Positions 34,751-44,413 of a stretch of DNA of 64,000 nucleotides are shown here, one piece after another. How positions within the stretch are numbered: the first letter of the stretch is position 1; each line of letters begins with the position of its first letter. Origin of the DNA: Gilichinskyi gelida. GTDB lineage: Bacteria > Acidobacteriota > Thermoanaerobaculia > Gp7-AA8. The notes under the pieces were generated by a model. It did not search any database and was not told where the DNA came from. It was given only the letters and a program-made list of their open reading frames with translations. The position numbers and the translations under genes were made by a program. The DNA lies in the NCBI GenBank assembly GCA_038040385.1, contig JBBPII010000001.1, forward strand, positions 434,001 through 498,000, read 5' to 3'.

Positions 34751-34822
34751 CGTTCGCCGTTGGCGGTTGGCCGTTGACCGTATGAGATGCCGCGGTCAAC
34801 GGCCATCGGTCAACGGCGAACG
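34751..34822. repeat. Nested dyad repeat with CGTTCGCCGTTG ends, second copy
   Basis: CGTTCGCCGTTGGC at the left and GTCAACGGCGAACG at the right, with inner TTGGCCGTTGACCG and CGGTCAACGGCCA arms. It has the same ends as 15274-15356. It lies between the divergent YfhO-like and GT2 promoters. Confidence 0.8.
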
Positions 34823-34828
34823 ACATGC

Positions 34829-34834
34829 TATCCT
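34829..34834 (+). promoter_or_regulatory. -10-like TATCCT, 10 nt before ATG
   Basis: The TATCCT ahead of the GT2 gene uses the same hexamer as at 2859 and 59168. The bases between it and ATG 34845 are C-rich and hold no ribosome-binding site. Confidence 0.45.
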
Positions 34835-34844
34835 CCCCGCCCCG

Positions 34845-35645
34845 ATGCCGCTGCACGAAAAAAAGGTGATCGCCGTCCTTCCGGCCTACAACGCCGAGAA
34901 GACGCTGCACGCCACCTACGACGACATCCCCAAGGACTGGGTCGACGAGATCCTGCTGGTCGATGACTGCTCCCGCGACCGCACCGTGGAGCTGGCGCGC
35001 GCGCTGCCGATGCGCGTCATCGTTCACCCCCGCAACCGCGGCTACGGCGGTAATCAGAAGACCTGCTACCGCACGGCGATGGACGAAATGGGCGGCGAGA
35101 TCATGGTCATGGTCCATCCCGACCACCAGTACGATCCGAAGATCATTCCGGAGCTGGTCGCCCCGCTGCTGCGCGGCGAATCCGACGCCGTGTTCGGCTC
35201 CCGCATGCTCGGCGGACGCCCCATCGAAGGGGGCATGCCGAAGTGGAAGTACTGGGCCAATCTCTTCCTGACCATGGTGGAGAACGCCACGTTCTACATC
35301 TTCCTCTCGGAGTACCACTCCGGCTTCCGCGCCTACTCGCGGCGATATCTGGAGGCGGTCAACTTCGAATCCAACTCCGACAACTTCGTCTTCGACACGG
35401 AGATCATCGCCCAGGGGGTGGCCAAGGGGATGCGCATCCGCGAGGTTCCCATCGCCACGCGATACTTCGACGAAGCGTCGCAGATCGGCTTCTGGCGCTC
35501 GGTGCGCTACGGCCTCGAAATCCTGAAGACGATGTTCTTCTACAAGCTGCACAAGAAGCGCATCTGGTCGCACCGCATTTTCCGCGATCCGGTCAGAACG
35601 GCCAGCTCGGCGGCGGCTGCGTCCGCGACCAGGCCGCTCGCCTGA
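34845..35645 (+). CDS. GT2 glycosyltransferase, polyprenyl-phosphate sugar synthase-like
   Basis: The 266-residue cytoplasmic GT-A enzyme has VIAVLPAYNAEKTLHATYDD, the nucleotide site ILLVDDCSRDRTVELA, HPRNRGYGGNQKTCYRTAMD and the metal motif region MVMVHPDHQYDPKIIPELVA, then YHSGFRAYSRRYLE. It resembles dolichol-phosphate mannose synthase-type enzymes without the C-terminal membrane anchor. If so, it would charge a lipid carrier used by the GT-C proteins in this window; this is inference. ATG 34845 is used; the frame to 34767 runs through the repeat. It overlaps the convergent gene by 53 bp. Confidence 0.88.
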   Translation: MPLHEKKVIAVLPAYNAEKTLHATYDDIPKDWVDEILLVDDCSRDRTVELARALPMRVIVHPRNRGYGGNQKTCYRTAMDEMGGEIMVMVHPDHQYDPKIIPELVAPLLRGESDAVFGSRMLGGRPIEGGMPKWKYWANLFLTMVENATFYIFLSEYHSGFRAYSRRYLEAVNFESNSDNFVFDTEIIAQGVAKGMRIREVPIATRYFDEASQIGFWRSVRYGLEILKTMFFYKLHKKRIWSHRIFRDPVRTASSAAAASATRPLA

Positions 35646-37140
35646 TCAATCCATAGGCGACCGCTGCGGCCTGCGGGTCGTCCCCCACCTCCTCGACGAT
35701 CGCGTTCGGCCGCTCGAACGAGACCTCTTCGATGAAGGCCCTCTCGAGCCGCGCCAGCGGCGGCACCGGCACGTAGGTGGCGATGCCAAGACAGATCGCC
35801 GCGCCGAGGACCACCAGGAGCCGCTTGCGCGTCCCGCCAGCCACCGCCGCGGCGACGAGGGCCAGCGGCACGGCGATGGCGAGCGGTCGGGCCACCAGAT
35901 GGAAGAGGTTCGGCGCGATCAGCCCGCGCGCCAGCAGTGGGAGGGCGAAGGTCCCCCACGGCGCGGGAACGTCCATGGGGATGAAGGGAAAGACGATCGA
36001 GGTGACGACGCACGCGGCGACCGATGCGCCGAGGAGCAGCGACTCCAGCGCCGATCCGGCGGAGAACACCAGCGGGAGGAGGAGGAAGGGGAGGGCGGGG
36101 ACCAGATAACGCGCGCCGACCGTCCAGCCGCCGTGCCAGTTCGGATAGCCGGAATAGAGCAGGATGAGCACCAGCGGCGTGGCGACCAGCGATCCGAATT
36201 GCCGCGCGGTCATGGCCCGGTACGCCCGCGGCAGCATCGCTATAGCAACGAATACTATAGGTGAAAAAAGGAACAGCCCCTTCGACGGATCGAAGAGGAG
36301 ATGGAGGAGCGTGTCGATCTTGGGCACGCCGATCCCGAACAGCCCCTCGCCGGCCATGCTGCGGAAGGCGGCGTTCCGCTCATGCGCGGACGAGAGTGAG
36401 AAGACATTGCCGAAGGCGAACCTGTTGTACATCGCCAGCGCGAGGGCGAACGGCAGCCCGCCGGCGACGATCCGGGCGATGCTGCGCTGCCGGACGGCGA
36501 AGGCCACCAGCACCGCGCCGGCGAAGACGCAGGGATACTCCGACACCACCGCCAGCCCGATGAGAGCGCCCGCGGCGACGTCGCCCCACGCGCTCGGCCT
36601 CACGAAGAGCAGCACCCACGCGGCGAAGAGGGCGAACGCGGTCATGGCGTGGGAGAAGTTGAGAAGCCCGTACGCGAAGAGCGGCGTCCCGAATAGCAGG
36701 GCCACGACCGCCGTGGCGATCTGCTCCTTCGACGCCCCGAATCGCCCAGCCGCCCTGGCGAACAGCAGCGCCAGCAGGATGGCCGGCAGCGTCGCCGTCA
36801 GCCACCGCATCGCGGTGAGCGTCACCCGCATCGTCCCCGGCGACGGCGGCCCAACCATCGCCCGCGCCACCGCGTACCCCGGCAATCCGACGATCGCCAG
36901 CCCCGGCGCCTTGTTCGAGTAGACCCGCCCGTCGATCTCCGAGAGGTCCTCGAACCCATCCCCGAGCAGCGGCAGATAACGGTTGACCTGAAACGTTTGG
37001 TCGTCGACGATCGCCGCCGCCGTCACCCAGCGCGTGAACTCGTTGGGGGAAAGGAAGTGGGGGAAGACGGGGATGAGGAGCAGCGCCACCGCCGCGTACA
37101 GTGCGATGACGTTTGAAGTTCGAATTTCGAAGCTCTTCAT
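35593..37140 (-). CDS. Polytopic membrane protein, GT-C-like
   Basis: The 515-residue protein has about twelve hydrophobic segments and a first loop with FLSPNEFTRWVTAAAIVDDQ and INGRVYSNKAPG-like text (EIDGRVYSNKAPGLAIVGLP), as in membrane glycosyltransferase-like families. FPHFLSPNEFTRW holds the acidic residue expected in the catalytic loop. It starts at ATG 37140, overlapping the siroheme synthase stop (ATGA). The first residues (KSFEIRTSN) are encoded by a TTCGAA-rich dyad that looks repeat-derived. The 3' end overlaps the GT2 gene by 53 bp. The substrate is unknown. Confidence 0.65.
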   Translation of the reverse strand: MKSFEIRTSNVIALYAAVALLLIPVFPHFLSPNEFTRWVTAAAIVDDQTFQVNRYLPLLGDGFEDLSEIDGRVYSNKAPGLAIVGLPGYAVARAMVGPPSPGTMRVTLTAMRWLTATLPAILLALLFARAAGRFGASKEQIATAVVALLFGTPLFAYGLLNFSHAMTAFALFAAWVLLFVRPSAWGDVAAGALIGLAVVSEYPCVFAGAVLVAFAVRQRSIARIVAGGLPFALALAMYNRFAFGNVFSLSSAHERNAAFRSMAGEGLFGIGVPKIDTLLHLLFDPSKGLFLFSPIVFVAIAMLPRAYRAMTARQFGSLVATPLVLILLYSGYPNWHGGWTVGARYLVPALPFLLLPLVFSAGSALESLLLGASVAACVVTSIVFPFIPMDVPAPWGTFALPLLARGLIAPNLFHLVARPLAIAVPLALVAAAVAGGTRKRLLVVLGAAICLGIATYVPVPPLARLERAFIEEVSFERPNAIVEEVGDDPQAAAVAYGLIRRAAWSRTQPPPSWPF

Positions 37141-37826
37141 TCTCCGGCGAGTCCCTGCCGAACCGCCTCACTAACCTCAACCCCATCCGCCCCACACGCC
37201 TCCGCAATCGCGCGATACGCGTCACCTCGCCGTCCCTCCCGCAGCATGTCGAGTATCCCTCGGGCGATGATGCCGTCGAAGAAGCGCTTGCGGTCGACGT
37301 CGGTAGGGAGGACGCGCTTGGCGGAGTCGCGGAGGGTGCCGAGGACGTCGTTGACTTCCGCGTACTCCGGGCCGACCAGGCGCTGCAGGTCTTCCTTCAG
37401 CGTCCGGGCGATGGCCGGCGACTTTCCTCCCGTCGACACGGCGATGGTGATCGATCCCTTGTCGATGATGGCCGGCACGATGAACTCGCAGAGCGGGGTG
37501 ACGTCGACGACGTTGACCGGGATGCGAAGGCGGCGGCAGTCGGCGGCGACCTGCTCGTTGACGCTCTGGTCGTCGGTGGAGGCGATCACGATGTTCGCCC
37601 CCTCGAGATCGCCCTCGTCGTATCGCTTGCGGCGGATCTCCAGAGATCCCGCGCGCGCCCACGTCTCGATCTCCTCGGTGAATTCGGGCGAGACCACCGT
37701 GACGCGCGCGCCGTAGTTCATCATCGTCTCCGCCTTGCGGGCGCAAACGTTTCCGCCGCCGATGATGACCACGGCGCGGCCTTCAATGTCGAGGAAGATG
37801 GGGTAGTAGGGGAACTTCTTCGTCAT
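37137..37826 (-). CDS. Precorrin-2 dehydrogenase / sirohydrochlorin ferrochelatase (CysG N-terminal/Met8 type)
   Basis: The 229-residue protein has the bifunctional siroheme synthase fold: YYPIFLDIEGRAVVIIGGGN (NAD site), VCARKAETMMNYGARVTVVS, IVIASTDDQSVNEQVAADCR, PVNVVDVTPLCEFIVPAIID, ITIAVSTGGKSPAIARTLKE. It oxidises precorrin-2 and inserts iron to make siroheme for sulfite or nitrite reductases. The methyltransferase half of CysG is absent. It overlaps a small basic ORF upstream and the membrane gene downstream, both by ATGA. Confidence 0.92.
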   Translation of the reverse strand: MTKKFPYYPIFLDIEGRAVVIIGGGNVCARKAETMMNYGARVTVVSPEFTEEIETWARAGSLEIRRKRYDEGDLEGANIVIASTDDQSVNEQVAADCRRLRIPVNVVDVTPLCEFIVPAIIDKGSITIAVSTGGKSPAIARTLKEDLQRLVGPEYAEVNDVLGTLRDSAKRVLPTDVDRKRFFDGIIARGILDMLREGRRGDAYRAIAEACGADGVEVSEAVRQGLAGE

Positions 37827-37978
37827 CGCCCTCTGCGGGCCGCGCGCGCGGCCATGGGGCGTCCGCCCGGCTTCTTGTCGCCGGCGCCGGCCTTCGCCGC
37901 GCGATCCTTGACTCGCTGCTTCGTTCGCCCGCGCCGCTGCACCGCCGCGCGCGCCTTCTCTCCGTTGATTCTGGACAT
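37823..37978 (-). CDS. Small basic protein (51 aa), unknown
   Basis: Reading on the minus strand from ATG 37978 gives MSRINGEKARAAVQRRGRTK, then QRVKDRAAKAGAGDKKPGGR and PMAARAARRGR before a TGA that overlaps the next start (ATGA). It is very basic, with no hydrophobic stretch. GAAAGAAGG precedes the ATG. The tight coupling to siroheme synthase and the 19-bp gap from glyA support a real gene, perhaps a nucleic-acid-binding or ribosome-associated protein. The family was not recognised. Confidence 0.5.
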   Translation of the reverse strand: MSRINGEKARAAVQRRGRTKQRVKDRAAKAGAGDKKPGGRPMAARAARRGR

Positions 37979-37997
37979 GACTTGCCTTCTTTCTCGT

Positions 37998-39281
<1,284 letters not shown>

Positions 39282-39310
39282 TTGCTTCTCCTGAGGCGGC
39301 GATCTTACTC

Positions 39311-39316
39311 GATAAT
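39311..39316 (+). promoter_or_regulatory. -10 box GATAAT, 6 nt before a GTG start
   Basis: GATAAT ends 6 nt before GTG 39323 and there is no ribosome-binding site, so the mRNA is probably leaderless. The divergent glyA start is only 41 bp away, at 39281. Confidence 0.5.
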
Positions 39317-39322
39317 CTGCGG

Positions 39323-41122
39323 GTGCAACGACGGGTCCTGACCGCGCTCCTGCTCGCTGCAAGCTGCTCGCTGATCGCCGTCTACGGCTTCTTTTTCCAT
39401 CGCGACAACTTCTCCACGCACTACCCGATCAAGACCGTTTCCGCGGCTGCGTTTCGCGCCGGCGAGATCCCGTATTGGAACGCTTTTGACGGCGGCGGGC
39501 AGCCGCTAGCCGGCAATCCGAACACGCTGACGTTCTACCCCGACAACTTCCTCTACCTCCTGCTGCCGGCGCACGTCGCCTTCAACCTGCACTTTCTCAT
39601 CCACCTTGTCCTCGGATGGCTGGCGATGCGCGCGCTGACGCGCTCGCAGTTCGCGGCGTGGATGCTCGTCCTGAGCGGGATCGCCATCTCGGCGATGTCG
39701 TTCTACAGCCTCATCACCGCCATCGCCCTGGTGCCGTTCGCCTTCCTCGCGGCGGAGCGGCGCTCGGCGTTGCAGCTCGGCCTCGCCTTCGGATTGATGG
39801 CGCTGGCCGGCGAGCCGGTGACGATCATCGCCACCGCCATCGCCTGCGCCATCATCGGACTTTCGAGACAACTCTTCCTCGCTATCCCCATCGCCGTCGC
39901 CATCGCCCTCCCGCAAATCGTGTCCTACGCGGAGATCGCGCGCGAGACCGAGCGGGGCGCGCGGCACTACTCGGCGATGACGGCGCTCAACGCGTCGCTG
40001 GAACCGAAGCGCCTCGTCGAGCTTCTGGTAGGGCCGCTACTAAATCCGGAAGCGTTGCATCTATTTCCAACGCTCGTCCTCGGCGTGATCATCATCCCCG
40101 CGCTCTTCCGTCGCTCGCGCTACACCATCGTGGCCGCGGTGATGCTCTTCTTCGCCCTCGGCGGCTACAACCCGGTGGTGCGGTGGGCGGTGGAGTCGTT
40201 CGAGTCGCTGCGCATCGCGCGCTATCCGGAAAAGTTCGCGCTGCCGATGTGCGTAGCCCTGATCGTCCTCGCCGCCGATTTCCATCGCCGGACGCGCCGG
40301 CGGTTCGAGTGGACGCTGATCACCATGCTGCCGCTCGTCGCCTGGGCGTCCGTCACGGTGCCGATCGACTGGTGGGCGCCGTACGATGTGGGACGGGTTC
40401 TCCAACCCGTCCGCCGCGTTTTCGCCCCCCCTCCGCGCGGCGGCCAAAGCGTCGACCGCGACGACTACCGCCGCCGCGCCCACCGCCTCGACCCGATCTT
40501 CGGCGCGGCGGCCGGCATCCAGTACGTCCTCAATCGCTCGACCGACGGCATGCACTCGCTGCTGAGCCGCGTCGCGTCGGAGCGCTTCGCCGCCACGCGC
40601 AATCCGCACTGGCTGCAGATCGCCATGATGCCCGACGCCACCGTAGTCCCGCGCGCGATCGGCGTGCGCACGATCCCCGACGCGGTGCAGACCATCGAGA
40701 GCGCGGCGTTCGATCCGAGGATGAATGCGGTGGCGTCCGAGCGACTCGACGGCTATCAGTCCTCGGCGTCCGCGCGAATCGTGCGCGTTGCCGCCGGACG
40801 CGACACGATCGAGGTCGACGTCGCGGGCGGCCCGGCGCTGCTGCGGGTGAACGCGTCGTACTTCCGCGCCTGGGTGGCGCGCATCGGCGACCGCGAGATC
40901 GCTACGTTCCCGCTCGATCTCGACCGCCTCGGCGTCGTCGTCCCCGCCGGGACGTCGACCGTCGTGCTCCGCTTCGGCCGTCATCGCACGCTGGTTGTCG
41001 CCGCGTGGGTGTTGTCGTGGATCGTGCTGGTGTCACTTGCGCTTGCGCTGCGCATCAAAGAACTCGATCGCCGCGCCGGCGAGGTAGAGCGACCCGCCGA
41101 CGAAGACCGACCGCTGGGGTGA
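39323..41122 (+). CDS. YfhO-like membrane protein with hairpin-repeat insertion
   Basis: The 599-residue polytopic protein has YfhO-type motifs: FFFHRDNFSTHYPIKTVSAA, FRAGEIPYWNAFDGGGQPLA, GNPNTLTFYPDNFLYLLLPA, FESLRIARYPEKFALPMCVA and a C-terminal beta domain. It is a shorter relative of the 788-residue protein at 32369. GTG 39323 is used; the longer frame is antisense to glyA. Residues near 355 (VGRVLQPVRRVF) are encoded by a GGACGGGTT hairpin (40391-40412) in frame. Its end overlaps the convergent folC by 90 bp. It is probably a glycosyltransferase. Confidence 0.75.
   Translation: MQRRVLTALLLAASCSLIAVYGFFFHRDNFSTHYPIKTVSAAAFRAGEIPYWNAFDGGGQPLAGNPNTLTFYPDNFLYLLLPAHVAFNLHFLIHLVLGWLAMRALTRSQFAAWMLVLSGIAISAMSFYSLITAIALVPFAFLAAERRSALQLGLAFGLMALAGEPVTIIATAIACAIIGLSRQLFLAIPIAVAIALPQIVSYAEIARETERGARHYSAMTALNASLEPKRLVELLVGPLLNPEALHLFPTLVLGVIIIPALFRRSRYTIVAAVMLFFALGGYNPVVRWAVESFESLRIARYPEKFALPMCVALIVLAADFHRRTRRRFEWTLITMLPLVAWASVTVPIDWWAPYDVGRVLQPVRRVFAPPPRGGQSVDRDDYRRRAHRLDPIFGAAAGIQYVLNRSTDGMHSLLSRVASERFAATRNPHWLQIAMMPDATVVPRAIGVRTIPDAVQTIESAAFDPRMNAVASERLDGYQSSASARIVRVAAGRDTIEVDVAGGPALLRVNASYFRAWVARIGDREIATFPLDLDRLGVVVPAGTSTVVLRFGRHRTLVVAAWVLSWIVLVSLALALRIKELDRRAGEVERPADEDRPLG
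40391..40412. repeat. Hairpin GGACGGGTT-CTCC-AACCCGTCC inside a gene
   Basis: Nine-base perfect arms around a CTCC loop lie in frame in the YfhO-like gene. The same loop with a different stem is found at 52285-52306. Confidence 0.65.
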
Positions 41123-42235
41123 GACCAGCGCCCGGCCGAGGGCGCGGCGAGGATCGGGCACCGCGGCGGCGTCGAGGCCCATGTCGCGGGCGATCTGCGC
41201 TAGGCGTTCCGCGTCCGCCGATCGCGGCGGGAACGGCTCGGTGGCGATGACCGACTCGAACAGAGGGAAGAGCGTCGCCGCCACGCGCCCCACGTCCTTG
41301 TCGCCCATGATTCCGAACACCAGTAGCCGCGGCGGCGCGATGCTCGCGGCGATGAACGGCGCGATGGCCTGCGCGGCGTGCGCGTTGTGGCCGCCGTCGA
41401 TCCAGATCTCCTTGCCGGCGTATTCGATCCGCTCCAGCCGCCCGCGCCACCGAGTCTCCGCCACGCCGCGGGCGATCGAGCGGGAGGTGATCTTCGGCAG
41501 CAGCGCGCGGAGCTCCTGCGCCGCGGCCACCGCCAGGGCGACGTTCCGCTTCTGAAACGCGCCGCGCAGCGGCGTGCGGTGGCCGGTGCTGACGGCATGG
41601 AACGGGTTGCCGAACTTCTGGGCGCGATTCCTCAGGACGCGCACGATCGCCGGGTCGTCGTTCGAGGTCAGGACGATGGCGCCGCGGTGGATGACGCCGG
41701 CCTTCTCCGCGGCGATCTTCCGCAGCGTATTGCCGAGGTATTCGGTGTGGTCGACGCCGATCGGCGTGATCAGCGCGGCGATGGGGCGGACGACGTTGGT
41801 CGCGTCCAGCCGCCCTCCCATCCCCACCTCCAGCACGGCGACGTCGCAGCCCGCCTCGCCGAAGGCGATGAAGGCCACCAGCGTCAGCGCTTCAAAGTAC
41901 GTCGGCGTGATGCCGACACGCTCCGACGCCCCTCGCAGCAACTCGACCGACCGCTCGAGCAGCGCCGGCTCGATCATCGCCCCGCCGATCATCCACCGCT
42001 CGCGCATGTCGACCAGGTGCGGGGAGGTGTAGAGCCCAGTGCGATATCCGGAGGCGTTGAGAATCGACGCCAGCGTGGCCGAGGTCGACCCTTTGCCGTT
42101 GGTCCCGGCCACGATGATCGACGGATACGCGCGCTCCGGCCGGCCGAGGTTGCGCAGAAGGGCGCGCATGCGTCCGAGACCGGGGCGGATGCCGGATGCC
42201 TGAAGGCTATCGAGCCATTCGAGAGGAGGTAGCAC
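41033..42235 (-). CDS. folC: Folylpolyglutamate / dihydrofolate synthase
   Basis: The 400-residue Mur-ligase-family enzyme has the P-loop IIVAGTNGKGSTSATLASIL, TGLYTSPHLVDMRERW, the omega region GMGGRLDATNVV, TPIGVDHTEYLG, and the C-terminal domain with WIDGGHNAHAAQAIAPF. It adds glutamate to folates, working next to GlyA in one-carbon metabolism. A GTG start at 42235 touches the accD stop (TAGTG), so the two are cotranscribed, as in many bacteria. It overlaps the convergent YfhO-like gene by 90 bp. Confidence 0.95.
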   Translation of the reverse strand: MLPPLEWLDSLQASGIRPGLGRMRALLRNLGRPERAYPSIIVAGTNGKGSTSATLASILNASGYRTGLYTSPHLVDMRERWMIGGAMIEPALLERSVELLRGASERVGITPTYFEALTLVAFIAFGEAGCDVAVLEVGMGGRLDATNVVRPIAALITPIGVDHTEYLGNTLRKIAAEKAGVIHRGAIVLTSNDDPAIVRVLRNRAQKFGNPFHAVSTGHRTPLRGAFQKRNVALAVAAAQELRALLPKITSRSIARGVAETRWRGRLERIEYAGKEIWIDGGHNAHAAQAIAPFIAASIAPPRLLVFGIMGDKDVGRVAATLFPLFESVIATEPFPPRSADAERLAQIARDMGLDAAAVPDPRRALGRALVSPQRSVFVGGSLYLAGAAIEFFDAQRKRK

Positions 42236-43080
42236 TACTTACCGGCAAACATCCGCAAGAACCGCGCGAGCGTCGGCTTCATCTCTGACCGCGGCGTGAT
42301 GAGATCGACCATCCCGTGCTCGACGAGGAACTCGGCGCGCTGAAAGCCGTCGGGCAGCGTCTGCCGGATGGTCTGCTCGATCACTCGCGGGCCGGCGAAG
42401 CCGATGAGCGCCTTCGGCTCGGCGATGTTGAGGTCGCCCAGCATGGCGTATGACGCCGTCACGCCGCCGGTGGTCGGGTCGGTGAGCAGCGAGATGAATG
42501 GCAGCCGCGCCTCCGCCACGCGCGACAGCGCGGCGGAGATCTTCGCCATCTGCATCAGCGAGAGGATGCCTTCCTGCATCCGCGCGCCGCCGGAGGTGGA
42601 GACGATGATCAGCGGCTCTTTTTTCTCCACGCTGCGCTCGGCGGCCAGGGTGATCTTCTCGCCGACCACCGACCCCATCGAGCCGCCCATGAAGCCGTAC
42701 TCCATGGCGCAGATCACCACCGGCATGCCGTCGAGTTTTCCCTCCGCGCAGAGGACCGCGTCGCCCTTGCCGACGCGCTGCTCGTAGACCTTCAGGCGGT
42801 CGCGATAGCGCTTGGTGTCGCGGAATTCCAGCGGGTCGCTGGAGCGGATGTCGCCGGCGAACTCCTTGTACTTTCCGTCATCGAAGAGGATGTCGAAGCG
42901 CTCACGGGCCGAGAGGCGGAAGTGGTAGCCGCATTTGGGGCAGACGTTGAAGTTCTGCTCCACTTCCTTCCGGTAAACGATCTCCTTGCAGTCGTCGCAC
43001 TTGATCCACAACCCCTCCGGGATGGCGACGGACTTCTCGACCGCTTCCTTCGGCTTTTTCTCCTTCCGGAACCACGCCAT
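42235..43080 (-). CDS. accD: Acetyl-CoA carboxylase carboxyltransferase subunit beta
   Basis: The 281-residue protein has the AccD zinc ribbon (CDDCKEIVYRKEVEQNFNVC, then PKCGYHF) and the crotonase-fold core (DAVLCAEGKLDGMPVVICAM, GSVVGEKITLAAERSVEKKE, STSGGARMQEGILSLMQMAK, DPTTGGVTASYAMLGDLN, IGFAGPRVIEQTIRQTLPDG). With AccA it transfers CO2 from biotin to acetyl-CoA, the first step of fatty-acid synthesis. It is the usual neighbour of folC. Confidence 0.97.
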   Translation of the reverse strand: MAWFRKEKKPKEAVEKSVAIPEGLWIKCDDCKEIVYRKEVEQNFNVCPKCGYHFRLSARERFDILFDDGKYKEFAGDIRSSDPLEFRDTKRYRDRLKVYEQRVGKGDAVLCAEGKLDGMPVVICAMEYGFMGGSMGSVVGEKITLAAERSVEKKEPLIIVSTSGGARMQEGILSLMQMAKISAALSRVAEARLPFISLLTDPTTGGVTASYAMLGDLNIAEPKALIGFAGPRVIEQTIRQTLPDGFQRAEFLVEHGMVDLITPRSEMKPTLARFLRMFAGK

Positions 43081-44413
43081 GAGCGGCGGGACTGTACCAC
43101 GCAGCGACAGCGGCGATCAGCAGTGCCGCCAGCGGTGTCAGCAGCACCCGCGGGGCCGAGGAAAGGATCCACCACGTGGGGTCGGGGAGGTGGATGTAGA
43201 AGAAGATCGCGGCGCCGAAGGTGAGGACCGCGACGAGCAGCGGGAACAGCGCGCGGCGGACGTTTCCGAGGGCCAAGAGCACGATCGGAATGATCCACGG
43301 AAGGCCCCAGAGGTCGTAGCTCGCCGCCTTGGCGATGGTCAGGAGCGTCTTCGGCAGCGCGCCGAAGTACATCGGCATGCCGGCGCCGCGATAGAGCTCG
43401 AAGAGGCCGTTGAACTTGACGAAGCCGAGCCACGCCATGAGGAGCACTACGGCCGGCGTGGCGATGGCGAGGGTGCGTTTGATGTTGCGGCGGATGAGGA
43501 GGTCTGCGATGACCACGGCGATGACGAAGGTGGCACCTTCGATCTTCAGCATCGCCGCGCCGGCCAGTCCCATCGCCGCGAGTACCGGCGCGTCGATGAA
43601 GGTCATCGCCGCGATGGCCAGCGTCTCGAAAAACACCAGCGCCGGCTCCCCTCCGCCCGCGGCGAAGGCGACGGCGAAGGTGTACGAGAAGGTGGCCGCC
43701 ATCAGCAGCGCGCCGCGGTCGTCGCGGCTCGTGCCGCGGACGATGGCCACGCTGCCGAAGAGAAACAGCGCCGTCGACAGCACCGCCGCGAACCACGAGA
43801 ACTGCCGCGCCAGCGTGTGCGACCAGGCGTAGATCAGCGGCAGCAGCGGCGGATAGCCGGGGTTCATCCGCTCTGACATCGTGGCGAGGCTGATCCCCCC
43901 CTCGCGAAAGAAGCGCACCGCCTTCGGCCCCCAGAAGAAGTGGAGGTCGCCGCAGCTCTCGCGCGCGTCGAGGAGGCCGTAGAGGATGAGGACCGCGAAG
44001 ACACCGATGGCAATGACGTAGGGGCGCGCAGCAGCGCGCCCGATACCCTCACCGGGGGTGCCGGGCGCGCTGCTGCGCGCCCNNNNNNNNNNGCGCCCCC
44101 CCACCCCACCTTGGCCTATCCGGCGGGGCCCCCCAGCCGGGCCCCCTACCCCCCCCGGGGGGGGGGGGGGTGCCCTGCCCCGCGCCCCTACGAGGCCCAC
44201 GCTAACAATCGCCCCGAGCACCACCACCAACACCGTCCTGCTCCACTGCACGTGCGCGATCGACATCGCCGTCATCACCGCCCCGGTGATCAGCGCGCCG
44301 GCGGCGAAGGCCACGGCGATGCGCGCCGGCAGGTCGAGGCGCCGCACGGCTTCCAATCGCCACACCGCGAGCCCCACCAGCGGCAGCAGCAGATACGCGG
44401 CGAACGCGATCAC
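42902..44413 (-). CDS. GT-C-like membrane glycosyltransferase interrupted by an assembly gap
   Basis: A polytopic protein starts at GTG 44413 (VIAFAAYLLLPLVGLAVWRL), coupled to the gene upstream by a GTGA overlap. After two or three helices the sequence enters a repeat with ten Ns (44083-44092), then resumes in the same frame as YVIAIGVFAVLILYGLLDAR, SCGDLHFFWGPKAVRFFREG, MNPGYPPLLPLIYAWSHTLA. The reading frame ends at 42902, inside accD; the residues beyond about 43080 are only a shadow of accD, so the natural end is uncertain and a small indel is possible. The conserved loop DLHFFWGPKA and NPGYPPL resemble GT-C transferases. Confidence 0.6.
   Translation of the reverse strand: MIAFAAYLLLPLVGLAVWRLEAVRRLDLPARIAVAFAAGALITGAVMTAMSIAHVQWSRTVLVVVLGAIVSVGLVGARGRAPPPPPGGVGGPAGGPRRIGQGGVGGRXXXXARSSAPGTPGEGIGRAAARPYVIAIGVFAVLILYGLLDARESCGDLHFFWGPKAVRFFREGGISLATMSERMNPGYPPLLPLIYAWSHTLARQFSWFAAVLSTALFLFGSVAIVRGTSRDDRGALLMAATFSYTFAVAFAAGGGEPALVFFETLAIAAMTFIDAPVLAAMGLAGAAMLKIEGATFVIAVVIADLLIRRNIKRTLAIATPAVVLLMAWLGFVKFNGLFELYRGAGMPMYFGALPKTLLTIAKAASYDLWGLPWIIPIVLLALGNVRRALFPLLVAVLTFGAAIFFYIHLPDPTWWILSSAPRVLLTPLAALLIAAVAAWYSPAAHGVVPEGEKAEGSGREVRRHPGGVVDQVRRLQGDRLPEGSGAELQRLPQMRLPLPPLGP
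44019..44200. repeat. TAGGGGCGC-family repeat with assembly gap and G/C homopolymers
   Basis: TAGGGGCGCGCAGCAGCGCG starts the element, a GGGCGCGCTGCTGCGCGCCC hairpin precedes ten Ns, and the right flank ends in GCGCCCCTA. Between these lie runs of C and G (up to 14 G) that look like misassembly. Reads probably failed across a long hairpin here. Confidence 0.7.
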
